49,451 nucleotides of DNA from Deltaproteobacteria bacterium. Lineage in GTDB: Bacteria; Myxococcota_A; Polyangia; JAAYKL01. A model generated the notes under the pieces. It was not told the origin of the DNA, did not search any database, and saw nothing but the letters and a program-made list of their open reading frames with translations. Of the stretch, positions 34,576-43,538 are shown piece after piece (position 1 is the first letter of the stretch; each line of letters opens with the position of its first letter). The stretch covers positions 1 to 49,451 of the forward strand of contig JAFGQN010000030.1 of the NCBI GenBank assembly GCA_016935665.1, in the 5' to 3' direction. Both the position numbers and the translations under genes were made by a program.

Positions 34576-35489
34576 CACAGGATCCCGGCACACTTCTCGA
34601 TGTGGAGCCCGGCACCTACGATGCCATTTCTCACCTGAAAATTCAGGTGGTTGCCGCCATCGAGGGATTTCTGGGCGGCGCGCACCGTTCCCTGCATCTG
34701 GGTCCGTCGGTGGAGTTTTCGGAACACAATCGCTATTCTCCCGGTGACGATATCCGCAACATTGACTGGAAAGCCCTGGCCCGAACCGATCGCTATTTTG
34801 TCAAAGCCCACGAACGGGATGCCCAGCTCACTTGTCTCATGCTGCTGGATTGCTCCGGATCCATGGCGTACCAGGGCAGTCGCACCCGGTTCACCAAATT
34901 TGATTTTGCCAAAATCCTGTTGGGCGCACTGAGTCATCTGCTGGTAAAACAGGGCGATTCCGTGGGCGTTTTGGGGTTTGCCGAAGAGTTAACGGTGATG
35001 CTGCCGCCAAGAAGTCATCCTGGCCATCTGCCAGTGGTGCTGGAACGTTTGGCATCCGCCAGTGTGCGCGCCAACAGTCAAACCCGTTTTGCCCATGTCC
35101 TAAAGCACGCTCAGGCCCGACTGGGACAGCGGGGAATGCTGGTTTTGGCCAGCGATATGTGGCAACTCGACAACGAGGCGGAAATCATTCTCAAAGGTCT
35201 GGCCCACAAAGGTCACGATATAACAATCTTCCAGGTGCACAGTCCCGACGAATTGGATTTACCGTTTGACCAGACTGTGGCGTTTAAAGGTCTGGAACGG
35301 GAAACCGGCGTGGTGGCCGAACCGGCTCTGTTGCGTCACGAATATATGAACGCCCTCAAAGCGGAGCAGGCCAGGTTGTCGCTGCTGACGCGGGAGGCCA
35401 AAGTGGATTTGGTGGGCGCGGGAACAGCGAAGCAGCCGTATGAGGTGTTGGTGGAATTTGCCACCCGTCGCAGTCGGAGCCGTAAATGA
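34572..35489 (+). CDS. DUF58-family VWA-like protein
   Basis: A 305-residue cytoplasmic protein of the DUF58 family that routinely follows MoxR ATPases. Hallmarks are EFSEHNRYSPGDDIRNIDWKALARTDRYFVK near residues 50-80 and the von Willebrand A-like LLDCSGSMAY (DxSGS metal-site motif) near 95. GMLVLASDMWQ lies in the second half. It has no membrane segment. Family members are thought to work with MoxR and membrane Bat proteins in envelope stress or in maturing respiratory or metal-containing complexes; the specific client here is unknown. It overlaps both neighbours by four bases, so the three genes are a strict operon. Confidence 0.92.
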   Translation: MTQDPGTLLDVEPGTYDAISHLKIQVVAAIEGFLGGAHRSLHLGPSVEFSEHNRYSPGDDIRNIDWKALARTDRYFVKAHERDAQLTCLMLLDCSGSMAYQGSRTRFTKFDFAKILLGALSHLLVKQGDSVGVLGFAEELTVMLPPRSHPGHLPVVLERLASASVRANSQTRFAHVLKHAQARLGQRGMLVLASDMWQLDNEAEIILKGLAHKGHDITIFQVHSPDELDLPFDQTVAFKGLERETGVVAEPALLRHEYMNALKAEQARLSLLTREAKVDLVGAGTAKQPYEVLVEFATRRSRSRK

Positions 35490-37639
35490 GTTTTGCCGCG
35501 CCGCTCATGCTGCTGGGACTGGGGCTTCTGGGACCATTGTTCTGGCTGCATCTTAAACGCCGACCCACGCGAACAGTGGCCTTTCCCACGCTGTTCATTT
35601 TGCAGCGGGTACTGAAGCGTCAGCAGAAAAAGTCACGGGTGCGCGAATGGGTGATTCTGATTATTCGCGCCCTTTTGGTGGTGACCTTCTCAGTAGCCCT
35701 GGCAAGGCCTGCACTGACGGTGTGGCGTCCGGGTGGTATTCGTTCGGGGCTGCCACTGTCCCAGGTGATTCTGCTGGACGATTCGGCCAGTATGCAGCGC
35801 AGGATCCCCACTCCCGGGCAGGACGAAACCACCGCATTTGAACGGGCCCGACAAATGGCCATTACAGAGCTGGGGCGATTGAGACCACAGGATTCGGTGG
35901 CCGTTATACTGGCAGGTAAACCACCACGTCTGATTACCGATGGGCTCACCACCGATAAAGAGCAGGTGTCCATGCGCCTGTATGGCCTGCACGCGGGATA
36001 TGCAGCCGATGCCATCGACGACGCGATTTACAAGGCAGAGCACCTGCTGGCCAAATCGTCATCGGCGCAAAAGGAAATCCTGCTGATCACCGATTTGGCC
36101 GGTACTCCGGTCCATCCGGAAACCATGAAGCAAATGCAAACGGTTTTTCGCGTGGTGGGCGTGACTCCGGCCACTCAGAAGCTGGAAAATATAGCCATAT
36201 CCGATGTAGCAGTGCTGCCCGCCGGGGGCCCGGAGGCGCGGGAAGTGACCATTCGGGCGGAAATCATCAACTACAGCAGCAGTCGGCAAAATGTGGATGT
36301 CTCGCTGTCACTGGACGGGAAGCCCGTGGCCAGGGGACTGCTGAAAGTGGCGCCCTGGCAAACGGGTATCAAGGATTTTCATCACCGCTTCGACGAAAAA
36401 GGCATTCATTTTGGACAGGTGGAAGTTGGCGCCAATGTTGGTCCCATCCAAAGGGGGAAACGCGATGCCGTGGGGGCCGCTGCGGTGAACGATGTGTTTG
36501 CGGTGGACAATATTCGCTACCTGGCCACCAACGTGCGCCGATCTATCAATGTACTGGTGATCAACGGTGATGCCCGACCGGGCTCATACCTGGACGAGGC
36601 GTTTTATCTGCAAAAAGCGCTGGAAACCCCTATTCCGGGCGAGGTGCCCATTCATATTCAGATAATGGAACCAGACATGGCCCGGGTGACGCCCCTGGAA
36701 AGTTACGATGTGATTTTTCTGGCGGGGGTGACCACACTTTCTTCAGGCCTTTGGGAGCGGCTGGTGCGATATGTGGAGGAGGGAGGAGGGCTGTTTGTGT
36801 CCGCCGGAAAGGGTAAACCGGACGAGAATCTGCAGTCCGTGATGCCAGGGGAAGTGGACGGCATCCGCAAAAGTGATCGTCGCAGTCATCTAAAAGTTGG
36901 CGCCGTAAAGCTGTCCCATCCCATTTTTCATACACTTGGAGAACAAAGTACCGGTCTTGAAAACGTGAAAATTAAAAATCATCTGCTGCTGAAGCCCAAC
37001 CCTGCGGTGGAGCGGGAGGTACTGGTTCAGCTGGCGGACGGATTGCCTCTGTTGCTGGAGCGTAAAATCGGCAAGGGAACCACATTGTTGCTGACCACCA
37101 CCATCGACAGAGATTGGAGCGATTTGCCCATTCGACCTGGATTTTTACCACTGATTCAACGCAGCACACGCTATCTGTCCCGCAGTCTGGCATTCCGGGA
37201 ACCGCGCACCATTGACGTGGGCAAAACCGTATCGCTGCCCGTGGTGGAAGGGATGCAAAAACTGATTGTACTCTCGCCCTCCAAAAAACGAACCGTTTTC
37301 AGCGCCAACCGACTCACCGGACAGGCGAATATCTGGTTTCGTCAGACCAATCGGCCCGGCCCCTGGCGTGTCTTTGCAGAAATGCCGGAATCCGGCGGTT
37401 TGACGGAGCTTCAATCGTCGGCCTTTGTGACAAATGTGGCGTCATCCGAATCGGATTTGTCCCGCAAAATGAAAGAGTCCGGTGATTTGTCCCGGGATGA
37501 TCGGGACCGGTATACTGCACTGGAAGGAAAACTGCCCGTCTGGTCTCATTTGCTGATGGTGGCGCTTTTTCTGTTGTTTGTTGAAACGATACTGGTGGGT
37601 ATGGGGCTACGCAAATCCCATCGAAAACCCATTGAGTAA
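35486..37639 (+). CDS. BatA-like membrane protein with VWA and amidotransferase-like domains
   Basis: A 717-residue inner-membrane protein. It begins with the BatA-type N terminus (FAAPLMLLGLGLLGPLFWLHLKRR) and has a second helix at about 55-72. A periplasmic-facing VWA domain follows with the DxSxS metal motif LLDDSASM near 98-103. A beta-rich middle section (LENIAISDVAVLPAGG) leads to a class I glutamine-amidotransferase-like fold (YDVIFLAGVTTLSSGLWERLVRYVEEGGG), as in other long Bat proteins. A final helix at about 688-708 and a short basic tail close it. It is the third gene of the MoxR-DUF58-Bat operon and probably the membrane effector acted on by MoxR. BatB, BatC, BatD and BatE homologues are not present. 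Confidence 0.88.
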   Translation: MSFAAPLMLLGLGLLGPLFWLHLKRRPTRTVAFPTLFILQRVLKRQQKKSRVREWVILIIRALLVVTFSVALARPALTVWRPGGIRSGLPLSQVILLDDSASMQRRIPTPGQDETTAFERARQMAITELGRLRPQDSVAVILAGKPPRLITDGLTTDKEQVSMRLYGLHAGYAADAIDDAIYKAEHLLAKSSSAQKEILLITDLAGTPVHPETMKQMQTVFRVVGVTPATQKLENIAISDVAVLPAGGPEAREVTIRAEIINYSSSRQNVDVSLSLDGKPVARGLLKVAPWQTGIKDFHHRFDEKGIHFGQVEVGANVGPIQRGKRDAVGAAAVNDVFAVDNIRYLATNVRRSINVLVINGDARPGSYLDEAFYLQKALETPIPGEVPIHIQIMEPDMARVTPLESYDVIFLAGVTTLSSGLWERLVRYVEEGGGLFVSAGKGKPDENLQSVMPGEVDGIRKSDRRSHLKVGAVKLSHPIFHTLGEQSTGLENVKIKNHLLLKPNPAVEREVLVQLADGLPLLLERKIGKGTTLLLTTTIDRDWSDLPIRPGFLPLIQRSTRYLSRSLAFREPRTIDVGKTVSLPVVEGMQKLIVLSPSKKRTVFSANRLTGQANIWFRQTNRPGPWRVFAEMPESGGLTELQSSAFVTNVASSESDLSRKMKESGDLSRDDRDRYTALEGKLPVWSHLLMVALFLLFVETILVGMGLRKSHRKPIE

Positions 37640-37646
37640 GCGTTCG

Positions 37647-38285
37647 TTATTGGGCCCGCCAACGCAATACCTGCGTTTTGGCGATAATTTCCCATTTTAG
37701 CTCGGCATCGAGTTCTTTGGCTACCGCGTGCCATTCCGTATTTATAAAATCGGTATAATGACTGCCTTCCAGCCATTCCATCACGGCGATGAGCCATTGC
37801 CATTGGGGCGGATGCTCAATGATGACCACCTCGCGACTTACAACGCGCAGGAGCTGTTTGAGAATCTGTTTTCGGTCATCGGGACCAAACAGATGCAGGC
37901 CGAACGAGATAAATGCAAAATCGAAAGAATCGGGCGGGTCTGTGATGTTGAGGACGTTTCCTGTTTCGAATGTGATATTGGTGTGGTTTTGCGCCAGCCG
38001 CGTGGCGCGTTGCAGCATCTTTTCGGAGAGGTCGCGCCCGGTGACGTGGAAGAAACGGGTGGCCAACTGCATACTCAAAAGACCGGACCCACAGCAGTAT
38101 TCCAGTACTGTGGGGGCGCCACTCATATCCAGCTTTCCATCCAGTGTTGAAAGCACATCCACCAGACCGGGACGAATGTGACGCTCCACAAACCAGTACA
38201 TCTGGTGAATTCGGTCGTAAAACGCCTGCATTTCTTCGGTGGAGCGATGGAAATCGGCCGCCTTCTTCTGAATCCATTTTTTCAT
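37647..38285 (-). CDS. class I SAM-dependent methyltransferase, UbiE-like
   Basis: A 212-residue methyltransferase. Motif I is VLEYCCGSGLLSMQLA, motif II is in VTGRDLSEKMLQRA, and post-motif GNVLNITDPPDSFDFAFISFGLHLF gives the acidic and hydrophobic strand 4. The N-terminal helix (WIQKKAADFHRSTEEMQAFYDRIHQMYWFVERH) is typical of small-molecule or lipid/quinone methyltransferases. The substrate is unknown. The frame opens at 38369, but ATG 38285, preceded by AAAAGAGATGTT, starts the folded part. It converges on the Bat operon with seven bases between stops, so it is an independent unit. Confidence 0.83.
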   Translation of the reverse strand: MKKWIQKKAADFHRSTEEMQAFYDRIHQMYWFVERHIRPGLVDVLSTLDGKLDMSGAPTVLEYCCGSGLLSMQLATRFFHVTGRDLSEKMLQRATRLAQNHTNITFETGNVLNITDPPDSFDFAFISFGLHLFGPDDRKQILKQLLRVVSREVVIIEHPPQWQWLIAVMEWLEGSHYTDFINTEWHAVAKELDAELKWEIIAKTQVLRWRAQ

Positions 38286-38499
38286 AACATCTCTTTTCTG
38301 TTTTCCCTGCAACCGAAGGTGACCGATGTTTATTTCAACAAATGGCGCATTTGGCAAAAATATTTTCAATTAATCCATGGCGATGATAACTGTGAATTGC
38401 AATGCGAACGTAAATGACTGCCAGAGAGGGACACTTTACTGAGCTGTTCATTTCTCTCCTGAACACCAGAACTCTCAACTGCGCAACGAAAGGAATGCC

Positions 38500-40476
38500 A
38501 TGTTATCAACTGCGTTAAAAACTGTCTGTCTGATTGCCGCCCCTCTGGTGTGGTTGAGTTGCTCATCCGCCCGGCCAAAGCCAAAAGAGGCGCCGTCTCA
38601 ATCGCTCGATATTCCCGTAATGGGTGCGGCCACCGCGCCGACGTTTCAAGTGGGAAAGGAAATCGAACCACCGGCAGACGTAACCATCTCCCCATGGCAG
38701 CCATCCGAGAAATGCCGCGCGCTGGCAAATGAGTACGTGGCCAAAATGTCGATGGCCCAAAAGGCGGGGCAGATGGCCCAGGTGGCCATGCGGTACATGC
38801 CCAACAAAACCGATATTGCCACCTATGGCATTGGGTCCATGCTGGCCGGGGGGTCCGACGTTCCCGAGGGCGGTCTTTCCGCGCAGAACTGGGTGGATTA
38901 CATCGATTCAGTGAAGGCCGAGGCGTTGAAAAGTGAGCTGGGCATCCCGCTCCTGTTTGGTATTGATGCAGTTCACGGCAACGCAAAAACAAAAGACGCC
39001 GTGGTATTTCCTCATAATGTGGGATTGGGGTGTACCCGCGACGAAGCGCTGGTACGGGAAATAGGCCGCGTCACCGCAAAGGAAACACGGGGCAGCGGCG
39101 TGGACTGGGCGTTTTCTCCTGTACTGGCCGCGGCAAGAGATGAGCGGTGGGGACGAACCTATGAGGCGTTTGGCGAAACGCCAACGCTTGCCGGACAATT
39201 TGGCGCCGCTCTGGTTCGGGGACTTCAGGCAGATGCGCCATCGGGAGCGGCCATCAATGTACTGGCATGCGCCAAACACTTTGCCGGTGACGGCGCCACC
39301 CTGTATGGCACATCGCACATGGAGGCAGCTTTTCTTGATCGGGGAAATACCGCCCTGGATGACGCCGCATTCTGGCAGCTGGCCGTGTCCCAGTACATCC
39401 CTGCCATTGAAGCGGGAGTGGGTTCCATCATGATTTCCTACAGCAGCGTCAACGGGCGAAAAATGCACGGGGAGAAAAATCTGATTGCCCACATCCTTAA
39501 AGGCACCCTGGGGTTCAATGGCATCGTGATTTCGGACTGGAAAGGCATCGACGACATTGAAGGCGATTTTGAAACCGATGTCATCACAGCGGTGAACGCC
39601 GGAATTGATGTGGTGATGATTCCCGATGCGTATAAAGCATTTATCGACGTGGTGCAAAGAGCAGTCCCCGCACGCATCGCCGCCGAACGGGTGGACGACG
39701 CCACACGGCGCATTCTCACCATCAAGTGCGAGATGGGGCTTTTTGACGAGTCCTATACGCCCCGGACAGATCCAGCCCTCATCAAATCCGTTGGGGCGCC
39801 CGCTCATCGCGAGCTGGCCCGAAAGGCGGTGGCCAAATCACTGGTGCTGTTGAAAAATGAAGGCGATTTCTTACCATTGAAAAAGAATGTATCAATTCAC
39901 GTGGCCGGTTCCGGCGCCGATAATCTGGACAAACAGTGCGGCGGCTGGACCATCACCTGGAGCGGCGCGGGAAGCAGAACCAGGGGCACCACTGTGCTCG
40001 ACGCAGTTACCAGCGCGGTGGGAGAGGACAAAGTATCGTACTCGATGGATGCAGCCAATATCCCGAAGGACGCCGAGTTGGGAATCCTGGTACTGGGCGA
40101 ATATCCGTATTCGGAGTGGCGTGGGGACAGGGAATGGCTGAATCTGGATGATGCGGACAAGGCCGCTTTGGCCAACATGCAAAACGCGGGTATTCCCTTT
40201 GTGGTGGTCCTGTTTTCCGGTCGACCGATGTTTGTCACCGAAGAACTGAACGCAGCCACCGCGTTTGTTGCGGCATGGTTGCCCGGTTCCGAAGGGGACG
40301 GCATCGCCGATGCGCTGTTTGGAGACGTGCCCTTTACCGGAAAACTCTCGCACACCTGGCCTAAATCCATGGACCAGGTTCCCATCAATAAGGGAGATAC
40401 CCCTTACGAACCGCTGTTCCCTAACGGATTTGGCCTGACAACCCGGACGGCATCCGCATCATCGGCAGACCACTGA
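38500..40476 (+). CDS. glycoside hydrolase family 3 lipoprotein (beta-glucosidase type)
   Basis: A 658-residue secreted glycosidase. The signal peptide ends in a lipobox with Cys21 (VWLSCSS), so it is anchored in the outer membrane or on the surface. The GH3 barrel carries IPLLFGIDAVHGNAK, FSPVLAAARDERWGRTYEAFGE, ACAKHFAGDG and the nucleophile region GIVISDWKGIDD with Asp346. The second domain (SLVLLKNEGDFLPLKK, WTITWSGAG, LGEYPYSEWRGDREW, VAAWLPGSEGDGIADALFG) supplies the acid/base side. It resembles beta-glucosidases acting on cello- or laminari-oligosaccharides from the non-reducing end. It stands alone; no polysaccharide-uptake genes adjoin it. Confidence 0.94.
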   Translation: MLSTALKTVCLIAAPLVWLSCSSARPKPKEAPSQSLDIPVMGAATAPTFQVGKEIEPPADVTISPWQPSEKCRALANEYVAKMSMAQKAGQMAQVAMRYMPNKTDIATYGIGSMLAGGSDVPEGGLSAQNWVDYIDSVKAEALKSELGIPLLFGIDAVHGNAKTKDAVVFPHNVGLGCTRDEALVREIGRVTAKETRGSGVDWAFSPVLAAARDERWGRTYEAFGETPTLAGQFGAALVRGLQADAPSGAAINVLACAKHFAGDGATLYGTSHMEAAFLDRGNTALDDAAFWQLAVSQYIPAIEAGVGSIMISYSSVNGRKMHGEKNLIAHILKGTLGFNGIVISDWKGIDDIEGDFETDVITAVNAGIDVVMIPDAYKAFIDVVQRAVPARIAAERVDDATRRILTIKCEMGLFDESYTPRTDPALIKSVGAPAHRELARKAVAKSLVLLKNEGDFLPLKKNVSIHVAGSGADNLDKQCGGWTITWSGAGSRTRGTTVLDAVTSAVGEDKVSYSMDAANIPKDAELGILVLGEYPYSEWRGDREWLNLDDADKAALANMQNAGIPFVVVLFSGRPMFVTEELNAATAFVAAWLPGSEGDGIADALFGDVPFTGKLSHTWPKSMDQVPINKGDTPYEPLFPNGFGLTTRTASASSADH

Positions 40477-40519
40477 CGTCGGTGCACCCTGAGGCCCGAC
40501 AACGTCATTATCACTTAAC

Positions 40520-40957
40520 TCATTTAAGATAATTGATTTTTGGTGGCGCAGGCATTCCAGTCCCATGGGGCAGTTCACATCGGTCGGACGCGCCAAACCA
40601 GGCTGTGCGATGACGGGCCACCCAGTCGTAAACGGCGTCGCGGATGGGGCGGGGAATCCATCGCAAAATCATTGCGAGGCGCCATAATCCGCCAAACTGA
40701 CTGGCAATCCGCAGCGCTGCATCTGATTTGATGAACGTGCTGTTGTTCTGTATGACCACCACCGTGGAGGGCGAGGAATTGGTTACTGGGTTCAGACCAA
40801 CCGAATCGCCGGCCGTCAGGTGCGCTTTGCCTCTGGGGCTTTGAATGGGCAACAGTACAAATTGACCGCGATGATTGCGCCGGTCAATCCAGCGGGCCAG
40901 GCCATTGCACATCACACAGTCACCATCAAAAAGTACCGTGGTTTTTATCGTTTCCAT
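40520..40957 (-). CDS. DUF393 / DCC-family thiol-disulfide oxidoreductase-like protein
   Basis: A 145-residue protein with the family signature VLFDGDCVMCNG (DGDC..C, Cys14 and Cys17) at the N terminus, then FVLLPIQSPRGKAHL and SFIKSDAALRIASQFGG. The C-terminal PRPIRDAVYDWVARHR is also typical. The fold is predicted to be thioredoxin-like, and the CxxC pair suggests redox chemistry, though family members have few proven activities. The start is ATG 40957. The gene is divergent from the alkaline phosphatase gene with a 113-base gap and convergent with the GH3 gene. Confidence 0.85.
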   Translation of the reverse strand: METIKTTVLFDGDCVMCNGLARWIDRRNHRGQFVLLPIQSPRGKAHLTAGDSVGLNPVTNSSPSTVVVIQNNSTFIKSDAALRIASQFGGLWRLAMILRWIPRPIRDAVYDWVARHRTAWFGASDRCELPHGTGMPAPPKINYLK

Positions 40958-41070
40958 TGCTGCAAACGTAATGATCCCAGCAATCTGTGCAAAGGGCTGG
41001 TTGGCAAAAAATACCGCAATCCGCGAAAATTAGTCGCCAAAGTTCTTTATTTTTTTTTTTAAACCTTAAA

Positions 41071-42621
41071 ATGTTGGGCATGACTAACTCAACAACGACA
41101 CCATCGCGATTCCGTTTTGGATTTATGGTGCCTCTGCTCGGGATTGCATTGGTTCTGGCCCTGGCGTGCAATACCGCCAAACCCCGTGCCGCCGCCGATG
41201 ACAATTTTCGAGGCATTGCCAATGTCCACGACGCACCAAAGCAAATCGACGTCCCAAAGGCCACACCACGGGCGAAATATGTTTTTCTTTTTATTGGCGA
41301 TGGGATGGGGGCCAATCACGTGCGGCTGGCGGAGCTGTATCAGCAACAGACAGTGCCTTCGATGCGCGAGGCGCAAATGGTGTTTTCCACTTTTCCGATA
41401 CGCACCTTTGCAACCACTCACTCTTTGAACAGCGACATTACCGACTCCGCCGCCGCAGGAACCGCGCTGGCAACGGGACACAAAGTCGATAACGGCGTTG
41501 TTGGCAAGGACATGCAAACAGATACACCCCTGACGACCATAGCCGAAAAGGCGCACAGGCGGGGCATGAAAGTGGGCATCTTATCCAGTGTGTCCATCGA
41601 CCATGCCACCCCCGCGTGTTTTTTTGCCCATCAGAACAATCGCAGCATGTACTACGAAATCGCCATGTCCCTCGGTAAAAGCGGCTTTGCTTTTTTTGGC
41701 GGCGGCGGCTTCAAGTTTCCCAGGGGACCCAACGGCATTTCCGCCGATGCATTTGACGCCGCACGCAGCGACGGCTACACACTGATACAATCCGCAGAGG
41801 CGTTGCAGGCGTTGCCAGGCCATGTGGATAAACTGTTCGTAATGCATCCCGCGCTGCAAAGCGAAGGGGAAATGCCCTGGGCCATGGAGGCCGATACATA
41901 TCTCAGGATGCCCCTTGCGGACATTGTGGCCAAAGCCATTGAACAGCTGGATGGCAAAAACGGTTTTTTTATGATGGTGGAAGCGGGCAAAATCGACTGG
42001 GCCAGCCACGAAAACGACGGCGCCGCAGCATTGCACGAGGTATTGGCGTTCAACAACGCCATTCAACAGGCCGTTGCTTTTTACCGCAGGCACACAGACG
42101 AAACGCTGATTGTGGTCACCGCCGATCACGAAACCGGGGGCCTTGGGCTGGGCAACAATACCATCCCCATGACGCTTCGGGTACCACTGCTGAAATACCA
42201 GAAACTGGCGCTGGGAACACTGGCGGCTGCCATTGACGACCAACTGGGGTCCGGCGCATCCTTCGAAAAGGCAATGGCGTTTATCACCCGGGTCACCGGA
42301 CTTGGGGATAAGCAAAAGGGCCTGGGCCTGACAGCTGCGGAACAGCAGCGGCTGGAACTGGCATACCAGGCCATGACCCGGGCCAATCTGGCCGTGCCCA
42401 CCCCACTTTTGGGATACGGCAACACCAAAGGCCGATTTGGCAACCTCGCAGCGGTGGCAGTGGATTTGCTCAACCAAAAAGCGGGCATCGGCTGGAGCTC
42501 CCTTTCCCACACTGCGGCGCCCGTCCCAGTATATGCCATCGGCGCCGCCTCAAACCGCTTTGATACCCCCCTCGACAACACCGATATTCCCAAACAGATG
42601 GCAAAGGCAATGGGCTGGTAA
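41071..42621 (+). CDS. alkaline phosphatase, lipoprotein
   Basis: A 516-residue phosphomonoesterase of the PhoA superfamily. A hydrophobic leader ends in a lipobox-like LALAC, giving a lipid-anchored periplasmic or surface enzyme. Metal and catalytic motifs are FLFIGDGMGANH (first metal Asp) and TDSAAAGTALATG with nucleophile Ser126. MMVEAGKIDWASHENDG (second site) and VTADHETGGLG complete the set. It would release phosphate from organic esters, and the Na/Pi transporter at 25744 could import it. The frame opens at 40987, but ATG 41071 (or 41080) precedes the signal peptide. An 11-T run at 41050-41060 lies just upstream. A MITE-like element begins nine bases after the stop. Confidence 0.92.
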   Translation: MLGMTNSTTTPSRFRFGFMVPLLGIALVLALACNTAKPRAAADDNFRGIANVHDAPKQIDVPKATPRAKYVFLFIGDGMGANHVRLAELYQQQTVPSMREAQMVFSTFPIRTFATTHSLNSDITDSAAAGTALATGHKVDNGVVGKDMQTDTPLTTIAEKAHRRGMKVGILSSVSIDHATPACFFAHQNNRSMYYEIAMSLGKSGFAFFGGGGFKFPRGPNGISADAFDAARSDGYTLIQSAEALQALPGHVDKLFVMHPALQSEGEMPWAMEADTYLRMPLADIVAKAIEQLDGKNGFFMMVEAGKIDWASHENDGAAALHEVLAFNNAIQQAVAFYRRHTDETLIVVTADHETGGLGLGNNTIPMTLRVPLLKYQKLALGTLAAAIDDQLGSGASFEKAMAFITRVTGLGDKQKGLGLTAAEQQRLELAYQAMTRANLAVPTPLLGYGNTKGRFGNLAAVAVDLLNQKAGIGWSSLSHTAAPVPVYAIGAASNRFDTPLDNTDIPKQMAKAMGW

Positions 42622-42630
42622 ACGATGCCG

Positions 42631-42779
42631 GTAGCTTCTCAAAAAGTGCTGGTAAAGACAGTGTAAAACGTCACCCCCGCAGGGGTCCAGGTTGCTTACA
42701 TTTTCAGTGCTTTCCGGATTCCCGCTTTCGCGGGAATGACGATCTTTAACAAGTTCACCAGTAGTCTTTGAGAAGCTAC
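42631..42779. mobile_element. MITE-like element with imperfect terminal inverted repeats
   Basis: A 149-base element with no coding frame. The left end (GTAGCTTCTCAAA, then GTGCTGGT) and the inverted right end (GTAGCTTCTCAAA, then CTACTGGT) match over 13 perfect bases and then imperfectly to about 25. Inside is a palindrome of dRS3 type at 42718-42737 and a small GC-rich stem (ACCCC-CGCA-GGGGT). It lies between the alkaline phosphatase stop and the next gene. It looks like a non-autonomous inverted-repeat element; target-site duplications are not obvious. It could also fold as a bidirectional terminator. Confidence 0.7.
42718..42737. repeat. dRS3-type palindromic repeat
   Basis: ATTCCC-GCTTTCGC-GGGAAT fits exactly the ATTCCC-N8-GGGAAT pattern known as dRS3 in Neisseria and also met in other proteobacteria. 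The middle eight bases extend the palindrome (GC...GC). It sits inside the MITE-like element, which suggests the repeat spreads as part of larger cassettes. Confidence 0.8.
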
Positions 42780-42854
42780 GACTGTGATACCGAAACAGAT
42801 GCGGATACAGTATGAAGTTTTGCCTTTCGGTAAAACTGCCGGCGTAGTGCCGAC

Positions 42855-43400
42855 ATGACACATCCGAAACTAAAAATTGCAGGGACACTGTGGTCGGTTG
42901 CATTGGGCGTGATGCTGGGCTGGCTCACCCTTGAATGGTTGCTTAACACAGTGGAAGGCGATAAAGTTCGGCTGGTTTCAGAACATCTGGGAACCAAACT
43001 GTGGATGCAGCTGAAGTTCGCCTTGCTGTCGGCGCTGGTGGGCGCATCGGCCTTCTGGGGCGCCGTTGTCGGTCGGCGCTGGAACGTGCTGGTGAGGCTG
43101 ATGGTTCTTTTCCTTCTGGCAATTGGCATTCAATGGGCGGTGGCGGTATTCAGGTGGATGCAGATTGCCGCCACCATTCCCGAAGGCACCGAAGATATGC
43201 CCGCCACTGTTTACCTTGGAAATCTCGGCACTGGCTGGGTTCCGATTGTCACTGCAATCGCCGTGTGGGTTTGTGTTGTGCCGCTGCTGTTCGGCGGTCG
43301 AAAACCAGATGATTCCGCAAAGAATTCGACAGAGGAAGCCATCGATAGTCGTGCCGATGATTCCGACCAGCCTCGTTCAGACGATCGCAGCGATTTGTAA
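42855..43400 (+). CDS. hypothetical membrane protein with three or four helices
   Basis: A 181-residue protein of no recognised family. Hydrophobic segments lie at about residues 10-30, 52-72, 79-97 and 119-142, and a Ser/Asp/Arg-rich C-terminal tail of about 40 residues (DDSAKNSTEEAIDSRADDSD) is probably cytoplasmic and disordered. ATG 42855 begins the first helix shortly after a basic stretch (MTHPKLKIAG). It lies 75 bases downstream of the MITE-like element and 120 bases upstream of the sigma-factor gene. No motif suggests an enzymatic role. Confidence 0.62.
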   Translation: MTHPKLKIAGTLWSVALGVMLGWLTLEWLLNTVEGDKVRLVSEHLGTKLWMQLKFALLSALVGASAFWGAVVGRRWNVLVRLMVLFLLAIGIQWAVAVFRWMQIAATIPEGTEDMPATVYLGNLGTGWVPIVTAIAVWVCVVPLLFGGRKPDDSAKNSTEEAIDSRADDSDQPRSDDRSDL

Positions 43401-43538
43401 CCGCATTTTTATTCCTCCACCAGATTACTTCTTGTTGGATACAAAAGTTTTTGATACAACAGGCGAAAGGTCAAAATTTGTTTATTGTCGATTTCTCTTT
43501 GAAATAAGGCTGAGCATCGGATGCGAGGATTGATTTCC

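Noticed and set aside
38908-39807. 299-codon minus-strand frame
   Set aside because: Antisense to the GH3 catalytic domain, which has all expected motifs.
41581-42510. 309-codon minus-strand frame
   Set aside because: Antisense to alkaline phosphatase; no family resemblance.
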